DNA from: JAJECS01 sp965262745
GTDB taxonomy: Bacteria; Chloroflexota; UBA11872
NCBI GenBank assembly: GCA_965262745.1
Contig: OZ253558.1
Coordinates: 496,001 to 560,000, forward strand
Length of the DNA stretch: 64,000 nucleotides
Direction: 5' to 3'
Each line of letters opens with the position of its first letter. Within the stretch, counting starts at the first letter, position 1. Position numbers and translations under genes: made by a program. The notes under the pieces were generated by a model. It worked only from the letters and a program-made list of their open reading frames with translations, was not told where the DNA came from and searched no databases. Below, in pieces: positions 1-8,050 of the stretch.

Positions 1-57
1 CCGGAGCGGTATTCGATGGTGTCGCGCCGAATCGAGGGCTGGAAGGCCCAGCGGTAG
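1..57 (+). CDS. 3' end of an unidentified gene (partial)
   Basis: The first base opens a reading frame of 18 codons that ends in TAG at 55-57 and reads PERYSMVSRRIEGWKAQR. The composition is protein-like and the strand agrees with the genes that follow, so this is probably the tail of a gene that starts left of the window. It is too short to assign a family, and a chance open frame cannot be excluded. Confidence 0.35.
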   Translation, partial: PERYSMVSRRIEGWKAQR

Positions 58-432
58 CACGCGATTGAAATGCAGAGCTTCACGACTTGCTCGGGCGCTG
101 CGAGGCGGTGGTCACGGCAACTCCGGCGGCTGATCCGCAAGACACCGGCGGCGAACCGGCGGTGCCGCCGACATTATGGCGCATGACGGCGGTGAGCGTA
201 TCGTCCCTGACGGCATCTCGGGCCGACCGCGCGCGCATTGGTCGGACGCGGCGTTGAAGGCCTGCTGCCGAACGGGTTCTCTGCTCCGCGCCATTGACGT
301 TGACGGCGGAGCGCTTTAGGGTCCAACGACAGTCCGGGACGGGATCGCAGGTCTCGTGCCGGCGGGCGCTACGGTCCGCCGGCCTCGATGTCCGTGCCGT
401 GAGGCATACCGACGCAGGACTGAGGGCAGCCG
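58..432. other. Non-coding gap upstream of the first transporter cassette
   Basis: No convincing gene is seen in these 375 bases. They contain a short perfect GC hairpin (CGGCGG, two-base loop, CCGCCG at 157-170) that could end the preceding transcript, although no T-run follows. A promoter for the permease gene at 433 is expected here. The AT-richest spot, around 311-322 (TTTAGGGTCC), is a weak candidate only. Confidence 0.4.
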
Positions 433-1365
433 TTGAGCTTGGAGTCCCGGGTTTTGGCCGAAGCGGCGCTTGAGGGCGCCGTGCAGGCGAAGCCGCGCAG
501 CGAATGGTCGTTGGCCTGGCGGCGCCTCTACCGCAACAAGGGCGCGCTAGTGGGCGGCGTGATCCTCATCGTCATGGCAATCGGGGCGATTTTTGCGGAC
601 GTGATCGCCATCGAGCCTGTGAATTTCCGCCAAGTCAGCTTCGAGGCCCTACAGGCGAACAAGTTGCAGCCGCCCGGAACAAATGGTCACGTCTTCGGCA
701 CGGACGACATTGGACGCGATGTGTTCGGCCGCGTGGTGCGAGGGTCGCGCATCTCCTTGCGCATCGGGTTAACGGCGGTGGCGCTCGCCGCCGTCGGTGG
801 ATCCATCCTCGGCTTGATTGCTGGCTATTTCGGCCGCTGGCCCGACATGCTGATCAGTCGCATTGCGGACATCATGCTGGCTTTTCCCGGCCTGCTGTTG
901 GCCATCACCATCGTGGCGGCGCTGGGTCCCGGCCTGAACAATGCCATGATCGCGCTGGGGATCGCCGGGATTCCCGGGTACGCCCGCGTCGTGCGAGGCA
1001 CCACGCTGTCCGCCCGCGAGTTTGCCTATGTTCGGGCGGCGCGCGCTGTCGGCATGCGCGACGCGCGCATCATTTTTCGCCACATCCTGCCCAACGTGAT
1101 CAGCCCCATTCTGATCCTCGCGACGCTCGGGCTGGGAACCAACATGTTGGCGGCGGCCGGCCTGAGCTTTCTGGGTCTGGGGGCCGGCCCGCCCGAGCCT
1201 GAATGGGGTCTCGAGCTGTCGTTGAATCGAAACTACTTCCGTACGGCGTGGTGGATTCCAACGTTTAACGCACTGGCGCTGGCCGTCACCGTGTTCGCCA
1301 TCAACCTCTTTGGCGACGGCCTGCGCGAGGCGCTTGACCCGCAAGCGTCGGCCTGGGCGAGCTGA
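433..1365 (+). CDS. ABC transporter permease, DppC/OppC type (cassette 1)
   Basis: This 310-residue protein is one of the two membrane subunits of a peptide/nickel-type (family 5) ABC importer. Residues about 36-60 form the first membrane helix (GALVGGVILIVMAIGAIFAD). The segment GTDDIGRDVFGRVVRGSR, which precedes the transport domain in DppC/OppC proteins, is present. The cytoplasmic EAA loop that docks on the ATPase is intact (YVRAARAVGMRDARIIFRH), and the usual DGLREALDPQ ending is there. TTG is used as start, behind GAGGGCAG. It heads a same-strand run with the binding protein at 1468 and permease B at 3508. Substrate is not predictable from the permease; the neighbours suggest carbohydrate-derived molecules. 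No ATPase gene is nearby. Confidence 0.93.
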   Translation: MSLESRVLAEAALEGAVQAKPRSEWSLAWRRLYRNKGALVGGVILIVMAIGAIFADVIAIEPVNFRQVSFEALQANKLQPPGTNGHVFGTDDIGRDVFGRVVRGSRISLRIGLTAVALAAVGGSILGLIAGYFGRWPDMLISRIADIMLAFPGLLLAITIVAALGPGLNNAMIALGIAGIPGYARVVRGTTLSAREFAYVRAARAVGMRDARIIFRHILPNVISPILILATLGLGTNMLAAAGLSFLGLGAGPPEPEWGLELSLNRNYFRTAWWIPTFNALALAVTVFAINLFGDGLREALDPQASAWAS

Positions 1366-1467
1366 CCATCGGTCCACGTCGCTCCAGGTTGTGATTGCCG
1401 CGCGCAGTGAGTAGGATGCGCAGCTAACGACTAGGTTTGATGTCTGACAGTCCGCAGGGAGGCAAAC

Positions 1468-3381
1468 ATGGGGCAAAAAATTTCGATCTCACGTCGCCAA
1501 GCGTTGCGCGGTGGCGCGATTGCATTGGCTGGCGGTGTCGGAGCGGCCGCGCTCGCCGCGTGCGGTGAAAAGGAGATCGTTACCAAGGAGGTCGTCAAGG
1601 AAGTCGAAGTCCAGACCGTGGTCACGAAGGAAGTGATTCGAGAGGTCCCGGTCGAGACGATCGTGACCCAGGAAGTCATCAAAGAGGTCCAAGTCGAGAG
1701 GGTCGTGACCCAGGAAGTCATCCGGGAAGTCATCGTCGAGAAGATCATCGAGGCGGCCCGCGAGCGAGCGCCTGGCGTCGACACACACCTGCTCAGCAAG
1801 AGCGTCGATATCGGCGGCGAGCCCTGGAACCCCATCGTGGGCGGCGAGGTCAGCTACTTCACCTTTACCAATCCCAACACGCTGGACCCGCTGACCTGGA
1901 TTACGCGCGGGCCGGAGGCGACCTCGCCGATGTTCGAGCGCCTGGTGGTGTTCGGGGAAGACAACGTGCTGCAGCCGCATCTGGCGGCGGGTCTTCCCGA
2001 GGTCGCCGACGACCGGATGTCGTGGACGCTGCCGCTGCGCAACGACGTGAAATTCCACGACGACACGCCGTTCAACGCCGACGCCGTCGTTTTCAACTTC
2101 GAGCGATTTCTTGATGACAGCGCATTGCGCGGCTCGGTCGCGGGTGAGATTGGCGCTTTCGCGGGCGTCGAGAAGATCGACGATTTCACCGTCCGGTTCA
2201 ACACGAACGGGCCGCAGCCCTTGCTCCCGGAATTCCTGACGACTCCCTCGCTCGTGATGGCGTCGCCGACGGCCATCACGGAGATGGGGGAAGACTTCGA
2301 GCGCAACCCGGTCGGAACGGGTCCTTACAGCTTTACGAACTGGGTCGACGACGTCGAATTGGAGTACTCCAGGTTCGACGACTACAACTGGGGACCGCCG
2401 TTTGCGACCAACAAGGGCCCCGGCTTCGCCGACACGGCCAAGATCCTCGAGCTGTCAATGGACTTCGCCGCCCGGGCCCAGGCGTTCGAGGCCGGCGAGA
2501 TCGACATCTCGCTGCAGTTCACGTTCCCGGACGTGCAGCGTGTCTCCGAGAATCCGGCGTTCCATGTCATCGGGCTGCTGTTCAACGACATCCAGTACGT
2601 GCCGCTGAACACCATCAAGTGGCCCTTGACCGATATCAATGTCCGCAAGGCGCTGGTTCACGCACTCGACCGGCGGACCGCGACCGTGCGGCAGAACGGC
2701 GGGCTCGCACCGACCCTCGTGAGCAATCTGCTGGCCCCAGGCACCATCGGCTTCAGTGAAGAGGCGTCCAAGCTGTATGACTGGAACGTCCCCAAGGCGA
2801 ACCAGATATTGGATGAGTCCGGCTACGCGACGAGGGACGATGATGGTTTCCGCCAGGACTCGGAGGGCAAGCGGCTTGAGGTGATCTTCCCGAACACCCC
2901 GAATCCGATATGCGAGCTGTTCAAGTTGGATATCGAGGCCAACGTGGGCATCTTCGTGGACATTCCGAACATCGACTTCCCCACGTTTGCCGAGGGGATG
3001 AGCCAAGGGCTCTACCACATGGCCTGGAACGGCGTGGGTGGTCGGAACGGCGATGCCCTGTACACGAGATTCCACACGTCGCTGCTGGGCCAGCCCGGTC
3101 GCGCGTGGACGTTCTTCGAGTACTCCGGAGAGCCCGGCGTCGCCAACCCGGATTCGCGCATTGACCCGCTCTTGGACGGTGCACGCACCGAGTTTGACGC
3201 GGAGAAGCGCGTGCGCATGTGGCAAGAGGCCGAGTATCTCCTGATGGAGAATGCCGTGGGCATACCGCTGGTGCAGTCACTTCTGGCGTGGCTCACGAAT
3301 CCGTCGACCATCGGCGGGCGGCTGTTTATCGGCAGTGGAGCGTCGCACCCCTACTTCGGTGACCTCTACAGCAAGGACTAG
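1468..3381 (+). CDS. ABC transporter substrate-binding lipoprotein, family 5 (cassette 1)
   Basis: This 637-residue extracellular solute-binding protein delivers substrate to the permeases encoded on either side. The N-terminus has a twin-arginine-like signal (SRRQALRGG) and a lipobox, LAAC, with Cys32 as the lipidation site. Residues about 36-98 are a Val/Glu/Lys repeat (TKEVVKEVEV, TKEVIREVPV, TQEVIKEVQV and so on) that probably acts as an extended stalk. The SBP_bac_5 domain follows from about residue 125, with recognisable segments such as WTLPLRNDVKFHDDTPFNADAV and NPVGTGPYSF. The ATG is preceded by a strong AGGGAGG. A TAGGTT element at 1432-1437, 30 bases before the ATG, could be a -10 box giving this gene its own promoter. 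Family certainty is high; substrate is unknown. Confidence 0.95.
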   Translation: MGQKISISRRQALRGGAIALAGGVGAAALAACGEKEIVTKEVVKEVEVQTVVTKEVIREVPVETIVTQEVIKEVQVERVVTQEVIREVIVEKIIEAARERAPGVDTHLLSKSVDIGGEPWNPIVGGEVSYFTFTNPNTLDPLTWITRGPEATSPMFERLVVFGEDNVLQPHLAAGLPEVADDRMSWTLPLRNDVKFHDDTPFNADAVVFNFERFLDDSALRGSVAGEIGAFAGVEKIDDFTVRFNTNGPQPLLPEFLTTPSLVMASPTAITEMGEDFERNPVGTGPYSFTNWVDDVELEYSRFDDYNWGPPFATNKGPGFADTAKILELSMDFAARAQAFEAGEIDISLQFTFPDVQRVSENPAFHVIGLLFNDIQYVPLNTIKWPLTDINVRKALVHALDRRTATVRQNGGLAPTLVSNLLAPGTIGFSEEASKLYDWNVPKANQILDESGYATRDDDGFRQDSEGKRLEVIFPNTPNPICELFKLDIEANVGIFVDIPNIDFPTFAEGMSQGLYHMAWNGVGGRNGDALYTRFHTSLLGQPGRAWTFFEYSGEPGVANPDSRIDPLLDGARTEFDAEKRVRMWQEAEYLLMENAVGIPLVQSLLAWLTNPSTIGGRLFIGSGASHPYFGDLYSKD

Positions 3382-3461
3382 GAGCGTCTGCACATCGCTA
3401 CCGATGACGACAGCCTTGGGAGCCGCACTGCCGGCAAGCGGCGCCAGTCGAGTTGAGATCA

Positions 3462-3493
3462 GGCGCGGCGCCTGCGCACGCAGGCGCCGCGCC
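3462..3493. repeat. Perfect 15-bp GC inverted repeat between binding protein and permease B
   Basis: GGCGCGGCGCCTGCG at 3462-3476 is followed, after only CA, by its exact reverse complement at 3479-3493. The RNA would form a very stable hairpin in the 126-base spacer between the binding-protein gene and permease B. There is no T-run, so it is not a classical terminator. Its position resembles intercistronic stem-loops known to favour the upstream binding-protein message over the permease message. Confidence 0.8.
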
Positions 3494-3507
3494 CGGCTGG
3501 CATAGCC

Positions 3508-4482
3508 GTGGGCGGTTACATCCTTCGACGGATCCTCTACATCATCCCGGTCACCCTGGGGGTGGTGACGGTGGCGTTTGTGTTATTGCGCCTCGTGCCC
3601 GGGGACCCAATCACGCTCTACTACTTCGGCCAGGATCAGCCGGGGCAGGCCAGCGCATCTGCCGCCGGCCTCGAATCGGAGGCCACGCTACAGCGGCTGC
3701 GCGAGGCCTATAACCTCGACAAATCGATGCCCCACCAGTACGTGCTGTACCTGGGGGATCTGGTGCGCGGCGACCTGGGAATATCCATCCGTAAGAAGCG
3801 GCCGGTCCTGCACATCATCGGGGATCATTGGCCCGCGACCATGCAGATTACGCTGGTGGGCATGTCGCTTGCCATTGTTATCGGGCTGACCGCTGGGATC
3901 GTATCGGCCATCAAGAGCCACACCATTATCGACTACGCGGCCCAGATGTTCGCGATTATCGGAGTGTCAGTCCCACAATTCATACTTGGGCTGATCCTGA
4001 TCTTCATCTTTGGCATTACGCTCGGCTGGCTGCCGGCAATTTCCAATGGTCACGGCAAGGAGTTGATTTTGCCGTCGATCACATTGGGCATGGCGGCTTC
4101 CGCCATCCTGGCTCGGCTGACCCGGTCATCGATGCTGGATGTCATGTCGCGGGACTATGTCCGCACGGCGCGCGCCAAGGGCCTCCGCGAGCGCGCCGTG
4201 ATCTGGATGCATGCGCTGCGCAATGCGCTGATCCCCGTCGTGACGGTGATCGGGCTGGAGTTCGGCGGGCTACTAGGCGGGGCCGTGGTGATCGAAGCCG
4301 TGTTTACGCGGCAAGGTCTGGGATTTCAGCTCATCAATTCGATCAACCAGCGCGATTACGCCATTACTCAAGGTCTCGTCGTCATGGCGGCGATGGTCTA
4401 CGCGGTTATGAATCTCGTTGTCGACGTGCTGTACACGTACATCGATCCGCGCGTGCGCCTCGAAGGCTCGACGGCCACCTAG
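3508..4482 (+). CDS. ABC transporter permease, DppB/OppB type (cassette 1)
   Basis: This 324-residue protein is the second membrane subunit of the cassette-1 importer. It begins MGGYILRRILYIIPVTLGVV, the typical DppB first helix, and continues with RLVPGDP, a family hallmark. The periplasmic segment ending in GDLGISIRKKRPV, the EAA loop (SRDYVRTARAKGLRERAVIWMHALRN split over 4145-4220) and the closing DVLYTYIDPRVRLE are all present. GTG is the start codon. It is the partner of the DppC-type gene at 433. The order C, binding protein, B differs from the common binding protein-B-C-D-F operon order. Confidence 0.95.
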   Translation: MGGYILRRILYIIPVTLGVVTVAFVLLRLVPGDPITLYYFGQDQPGQASASAAGLESEATLQRLREAYNLDKSMPHQYVLYLGDLVRGDLGISIRKKRPVLHIIGDHWPATMQITLVGMSLAIVIGLTAGIVSAIKSHTIIDYAAQMFAIIGVSVPQFILGLILIFIFGITLGWLPAISNGHGKELILPSITLGMAASAILARLTRSSMLDVMSRDYVRTARAKGLRERAVIWMHALRNALIPVVTVIGLEFGGLLGGAVVIEAVFTRQGLGFQLINSINQRDYAITQGLVVMAAMVYAVMNLVVDVLYTYIDPRVRLEGSTAT

Positions 4483-4518
4483 CGCCAGGCGGACCTCGCG
4501 AAGTCCAGCGGTTGCGCC

Positions 4519-4529
4519 GGTGCTACGGT
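4519..4529 (+). promoter_or_regulatory. Candidate extended -10 element upstream of propeller gene 1
   Basis: The 11 bases GGTGCTACGGT end 29 bases before the ATG at 4559. The same 11 bases occur at exactly the same distance before the paralogous gene at 8051, while the 29 bases in between are not conserved. TG-N-TACGGT fits a loose extended -10 box. No clear -35 is visible. Conserved sequence and spacing are the evidence; promoter function is inferred. Confidence 0.4.
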
Positions 4530-4558
4530 GACGCCATCCCGGCTCCAGGAGTCATCCG

Positions 4559-6124
4559 ATGGCTGATCTCGACTCGACTGAGCTGCACATCCGCGACACG
4601 CCGCAGTACTTCTTCGACACCGGCATGATCGAGGAGATTCAGAACATCACCCGGACCGTGCACAGCCCGGAGATGTTCTGCGGCAACCCCGTCATGACCA
4701 AGGACAAGCCGTGGGAGCACATGGTCAACCTGCACGCCGACGACTACAAGGTTTGGCGTGACGACGACGGGGTTTTCCACCTCCTCTACAGCGACTTCGA
4801 CATCGACCGCGAGAAGGCGCGCCGCACGGGCGGCACCTTGATCGACTACGACATTTCCCGTTTTCGCGTCTGCTACGCACGCTCCGCGGACGGCGTCACC
4901 TGGGAGAAGCCGCCGATGGGGATCGTGCACGAGGACGGCCACGACACCAACATCGTGATGGGCGACCGAACTCACGGCAACGTGTGGGGCTTGGCGCCGC
5001 TGGACGATCCGCTGGAGACGGATCCGGCGCGCCGCTACAAGGCGATCTACGAAATTGGGCCTCCGGGCTTTCGGGTGGCGGACGAGCTGCCTGGCGCGAA
5101 CGTGCGGCGCGCCTACTCCGCCGACAGCATTCACTGGACGACCTATGACGAGCCGCCCATGTTCGAGGGGCTGGGCGCGAAGCAGGGCGACGGCATCTAC
5201 CCGTTCTTCGATCCGTCGACGCGCACCTACTGCATCATCACGCGCCACCCCTGGATGGAGATGGCGCCGCGGCCGCGCGTGGGGCTGGTGGAGCAGGCCA
5301 TCGCCGGCGGGTCGACCACCGACCCGGCGCATGGGCTGTCGAACCGGCGGGGGATGCGGCGCATCTATTTCGCCCAAAGTCGGGACTTTCAGCACTGGAG
5401 CGAGCCGCGGCTCGTGCTCGCGCCGGATCCGGAGCTCGACAACTTGGATGACTCGTTCTACAGCATGCGGCCTTACCTGCTGGGGAGCCATTGGGTGGGA
5501 TTCCTGGGCGTGCTCAACATGACCACGCGCACGCTCATTCCCCAGCTGGCCTACAGCCGGGACGCGCGAAAATGGGACCGCCTCAAGCCGACGCACCCAT
5601 GGATCGGGAGCGGCGGGAAGGGGTCGTACAGCGAGTTCGCTGTCGCGGCGCCGCACATGGTGGACGTTGGCGATGAGTCGTGGCTCTTTTTCGGAGCCGC
5701 GGGCGGGACGTCGTCGGAGAACCGCAGCTCCTACGCCCTGGGGCTGGGCAAGTTGCGGCGGCACGGCTTCGTCTCGGTTGGGACGAACGACCTGCACCAG
5801 GGCATGCTGCTGACGGAGGCGTTCATCGCGCCAGGCGATCGGCTGGTGATCAACGCCGCCTGCGGCCCGCAGGGCTACATCAAGGTCGAGGCCGCGGACG
5901 TGACCTACACGGTGATGCCGGGACGGTCCGCGGCGGATTGCGACGTGTTCACTGGGGACTCGATCAGACACGTGGTGACGTGGGGCGGCGACCCGACGCT
6001 GGCCCTACCCGAAGGCACGGACTCGGGGACGGTCTATCCGAAGTTCATCCCCCATCGCCACCTGCGCTTCTACATGCACGACGCGCAGCTCTACTCGTTT
6101 CAGATCGCCAGCTCGGAGGGCTGA
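4559..6124 (+). CDS. Five-bladed beta-propeller protein, glycosidase-like (paralogue 1)
   Basis: This 521-residue protein has no signal peptide and is probably cytoplasmic. Its repeated blade-like strings (YKVWRDDDGVFHLLYSDFD, FRVCYARSADGVTWEKP, RRAYSADSIHWTTYDEP, YFAQSRDFQHWSEPR, LAYSRDARKWDRLKP) resemble the GH32/GH43/GH68 propeller folds, in which each blade ends S-x-D-x-x-x-W. The last ~110 residues (YIKVEAADV, ADCDVFTGDSIRHVVTWGG, HRHLRFYMHDAQLYSFQI) match a C-terminal beta-sandwich that I recall from uncharacterised bacterial propeller proteins. A near-identical copy lies at 8051. Carbohydrate processing is inferred from fold and context, and no catalytic triad is assigned. It follows permease B by 76 bases. 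The Ala/Ser-rich end is intact. Confidence 0.85.
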   Translation: MADLDSTELHIRDTPQYFFDTGMIEEIQNITRTVHSPEMFCGNPVMTKDKPWEHMVNLHADDYKVWRDDDGVFHLLYSDFDIDREKARRTGGTLIDYDISRFRVCYARSADGVTWEKPPMGIVHEDGHDTNIVMGDRTHGNVWGLAPLDDPLETDPARRYKAIYEIGPPGFRVADELPGANVRRAYSADSIHWTTYDEPPMFEGLGAKQGDGIYPFFDPSTRTYCIITRHPWMEMAPRPRVGLVEQAIAGGSTTDPAHGLSNRRGMRRIYFAQSRDFQHWSEPRLVLAPDPELDNLDDSFYSMRPYLLGSHWVGFLGVLNMTTRTLIPQLAYSRDARKWDRLKPTHPWIGSGGKGSYSEFAVAAPHMVDVGDESWLFFGAAGGTSSENRSSYALGLGKLRRHGFVSVGTNDLHQGMLLTEAFIAPGDRLVINAACGPQGYIKVEAADVTYTVMPGRSAADCDVFTGDSIRHVVTWGGDPTLALPEGTDSGTVYPKFIPHRHLRFYMHDAQLYSFQIASSEG

Positions 6125-6217
6125 TTAGGTCCTGGGGACAGACGGGATCGCTCGGGCGGCGGCAACAGCGGCGATGTCCAGGGCGGGTCGCTGCCCGGCG
6201 CTGCGGTGGCGATGGCT

Positions 6218-7765
6218 TCAGCTCCAGATCGAGCGCATCTTCCACGCGTCGAGCGACTTGAGCAGCGCGTCCGCGCCCTGCGCTCGCATCGAGACCCCAA
6301 CGCTGTCGGCTCGCTCCGGATAGACGCGAACCGCCACACACTGCTTGTTGTTCACGAAGACCTCGACGACGCTGTGGTCAACGAATACCCGGAGCTCGAT
6401 TGGCTCGTCCGGCTCGATGTTGACCGGCGCCGTTTCCGGAGCTCGTGAGAGGACGTCCGCCGCGACCGACGCGTAGGACGTGTCGATGGTGATGAGGCTG
6501 AGGTGCCGCCCGGTGCCTAGGACGCGCTCGACCTGACCGCGATTCTTGAAGAACGCAATGCGGGTGAACTCTTCCTTGGCGGGCGAGCGCAGGACATTCA
6601 GTTCGACCATCGGCGCGTCCTGAGGATCGAGCGCGGCCACGAGCTCGAGCGCACGGCCGTGCACGGACTCGAATACGCGCTCTTCATTCGCGGGCAGCAA
6701 GGTCGCATCCACGTGCATGTGAGCGTCGCGAAGCGCTGCGACCGCCGGGACCGGTTCCATGGACAAGTCATCGCCGTCGACCGTCAGGCGCCGCGGCAGC
6801 GACATGATTTGATTCCAGCCCTCGGTGGGCTTGCCCTCGTTCATGTTGAAGATGGCGATGACGCCGCCCCGGCCGTCGGGCGTGGCGGATGGGGCGTGGA
6901 CGCCGGCGGGCCTCATCGGGCCGAAATTGAACCGTCCCCCGTGGGTGGCCACGAACTTGTCCCGCGCCGTGTCGTAGTTCCCCAGCAGGTACTGGGCACC
7001 CGTCATGTGACTGGCGAAGAGCAGGATGTGCCGGTCGCCGATCGGCCAGAAATAAGGAACCGAACCGTCGTCGCCGACAAGCGTATAGAAGTCGTCTTCG
7101 ACGAACGGGTGCAGGTATTCCCAATGCTCCAGATCGGTTGAGCGGAACAGGAAGTTCGCCCGGATCGGCTTGCCCGCGGGACCGCCGGGTCTGGCCCATC
7201 CCGAAAGGGAGTAGTAGAAGCCGTCCTTCTTCCAGATGCATGGGTCATAGACGGTGTATGGCAGCGGAGAACCGTCGGGCGCGGCAATCGGGATCACGGC
7301 CCGGTTGGCGACCTTGGTCCAGTTCAGCAGCAGCGGATCGCTGGATGTGGCGACCATGTTGCCGACTTGCGTGCCGAAGTACATGGCGATGACGCGATCA
7401 TCCTCGACGAGCGTCGAGCCCGAGAAGCACTTTTCTTCGGGGTCGGGATAGATGCAGTACGGCAGATCGCGCCAATGCACGAGGTCCCTGGAGACGGCGT
7501 GGCCCCAATGTTGGCGTGGATCTTCCGGCGGATAGGCCTGATAGAAGAGATGCCAGTTGCCCTGCCAGAAGCACAGGCCGTTGGGGTCGTTGAGCGTGGA
7601 CTCCGGATTGACATAATGATAGGTCGGCCGGTGCGGATCGTCCGCAAGCGCCGCGCGTGAGGCCCGCAGCCGCTGCATGAGCGGATTGCTGGCGAGCGCC
7701 GCTTCTTGGGCCTCGAGCGTTGTCGGGAAGGTGTAGCTGGGTACGTGTGAACTGTAGTCGGGCAT
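6218..7765 (-). CDS. GH32-like glycoside hydrolase with atypical catalytic motif
   Basis: This 515-residue protein matches the GH32 fructosidase/invertase family. The nucleophile motif is present as LNDPNG (Asp60), followed by FYQAYP, WGHAVSRDLVHW and FSGS, which are typical N-terminal propeller signatures. The transition-state Asp is probably in YDPC (Asp174), where the family usually has RDP. The general-acid motif WEC(P) is not found: the aligned stretch reads GSVPYFWPIGDRHILLF, without Glu. A C-terminal sandwich (PDEPIELRVFVDHSVVEVFVN) is normal for GH32. Start chosen at ATG 7765, because the frame extends 54 residues further upstream without family similarity. It lies inverted between two paralogous propeller genes. 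A fructan or beta-fructoside role is possible but not certain. Confidence 0.88.
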   Translation of the reverse strand: MPDYSSHVPSYTFPTTLEAQEAALASNPLMQRLRASRAALADDPHRPTYHYVNPESTLNDPNGLCFWQGNWHLFYQAYPPEDPRQHWGHAVSRDLVHWRDLPYCIYPDPEEKCFSGSTLVEDDRVIAMYFGTQVGNMVATSSDPLLLNWTKVANRAVIPIAAPDGSPLPYTVYDPCIWKKDGFYYSLSGWARPGGPAGKPIRANFLFRSTDLEHWEYLHPFVEDDFYTLVGDDGSVPYFWPIGDRHILLFASHMTGAQYLLGNYDTARDKFVATHGGRFNFGPMRPAGVHAPSATPDGRGGVIAIFNMNEGKPTEGWNQIMSLPRRLTVDGDDLSMEPVPAVAALRDAHMHVDATLLPANEERVFESVHGRALELVAALDPQDAPMVELNVLRSPAKEEFTRIAFFKNRGQVERVLGTGRHLSLITIDTSYASVAADVLSRAPETAPVNIEPDEPIELRVFVDHSVVEVFVNNKQCVAVRVYPERADSVGVSMRAQGADALLKSLDAWKMRSIWS

Positions 7766-8010
7766 GGCTGCCTCGTGCGCGAAGCTCTTGCTGCGAACCG
7801 GCCGATTCCGCCCGCGGTGATCACGGTCAGCCCTGACGCCGGCCGGTCCCGACATTTGACGCCTACTATAGATCGCTGTTCGATACGGGAGAGCCGTCTG
7901 CGACTCCCCTGGCGGCACGGTCCGCATGGAGATGGCCGAGCCCCACCGACCCTAGGTTTGGGCCACCCCGCGGGCCGGAATCGAGGGCGCCAACATGCGC
8001 AGCCCTGCGA

Positions 8011-8021
8011 GGTGCTACGGT
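8011..8021 (+). promoter_or_regulatory. Candidate extended -10 element upstream of propeller gene 2
   Basis: GGTGCTACGGT is identical to the element at 4519-4529 and ends the same 29 bases before its gene's ATG. The intervening sequence differs, which suggests selection on the element rather than simple carry-over of a whole duplicated block. Confidence 0.4.
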
Positions 8022-8050
8022 CGCTTCGTCTGAGTAACGGGAACGCACCC

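Noticed and set aside
3462..3493. A rho-independent terminator between binding protein and permease B.
   Set aside because: The stem is excellent but is followed by CGGCTGGCAT rather than a T-run, and the next gene belongs to the same cassette.
7775..8050. A 92-codon upstream extension of propeller paralogue 2.
   Set aside because: The first paralogue starts at the equivalent ATG, similarity ends there, and the extension would cover the GH32 gene's upstream region.
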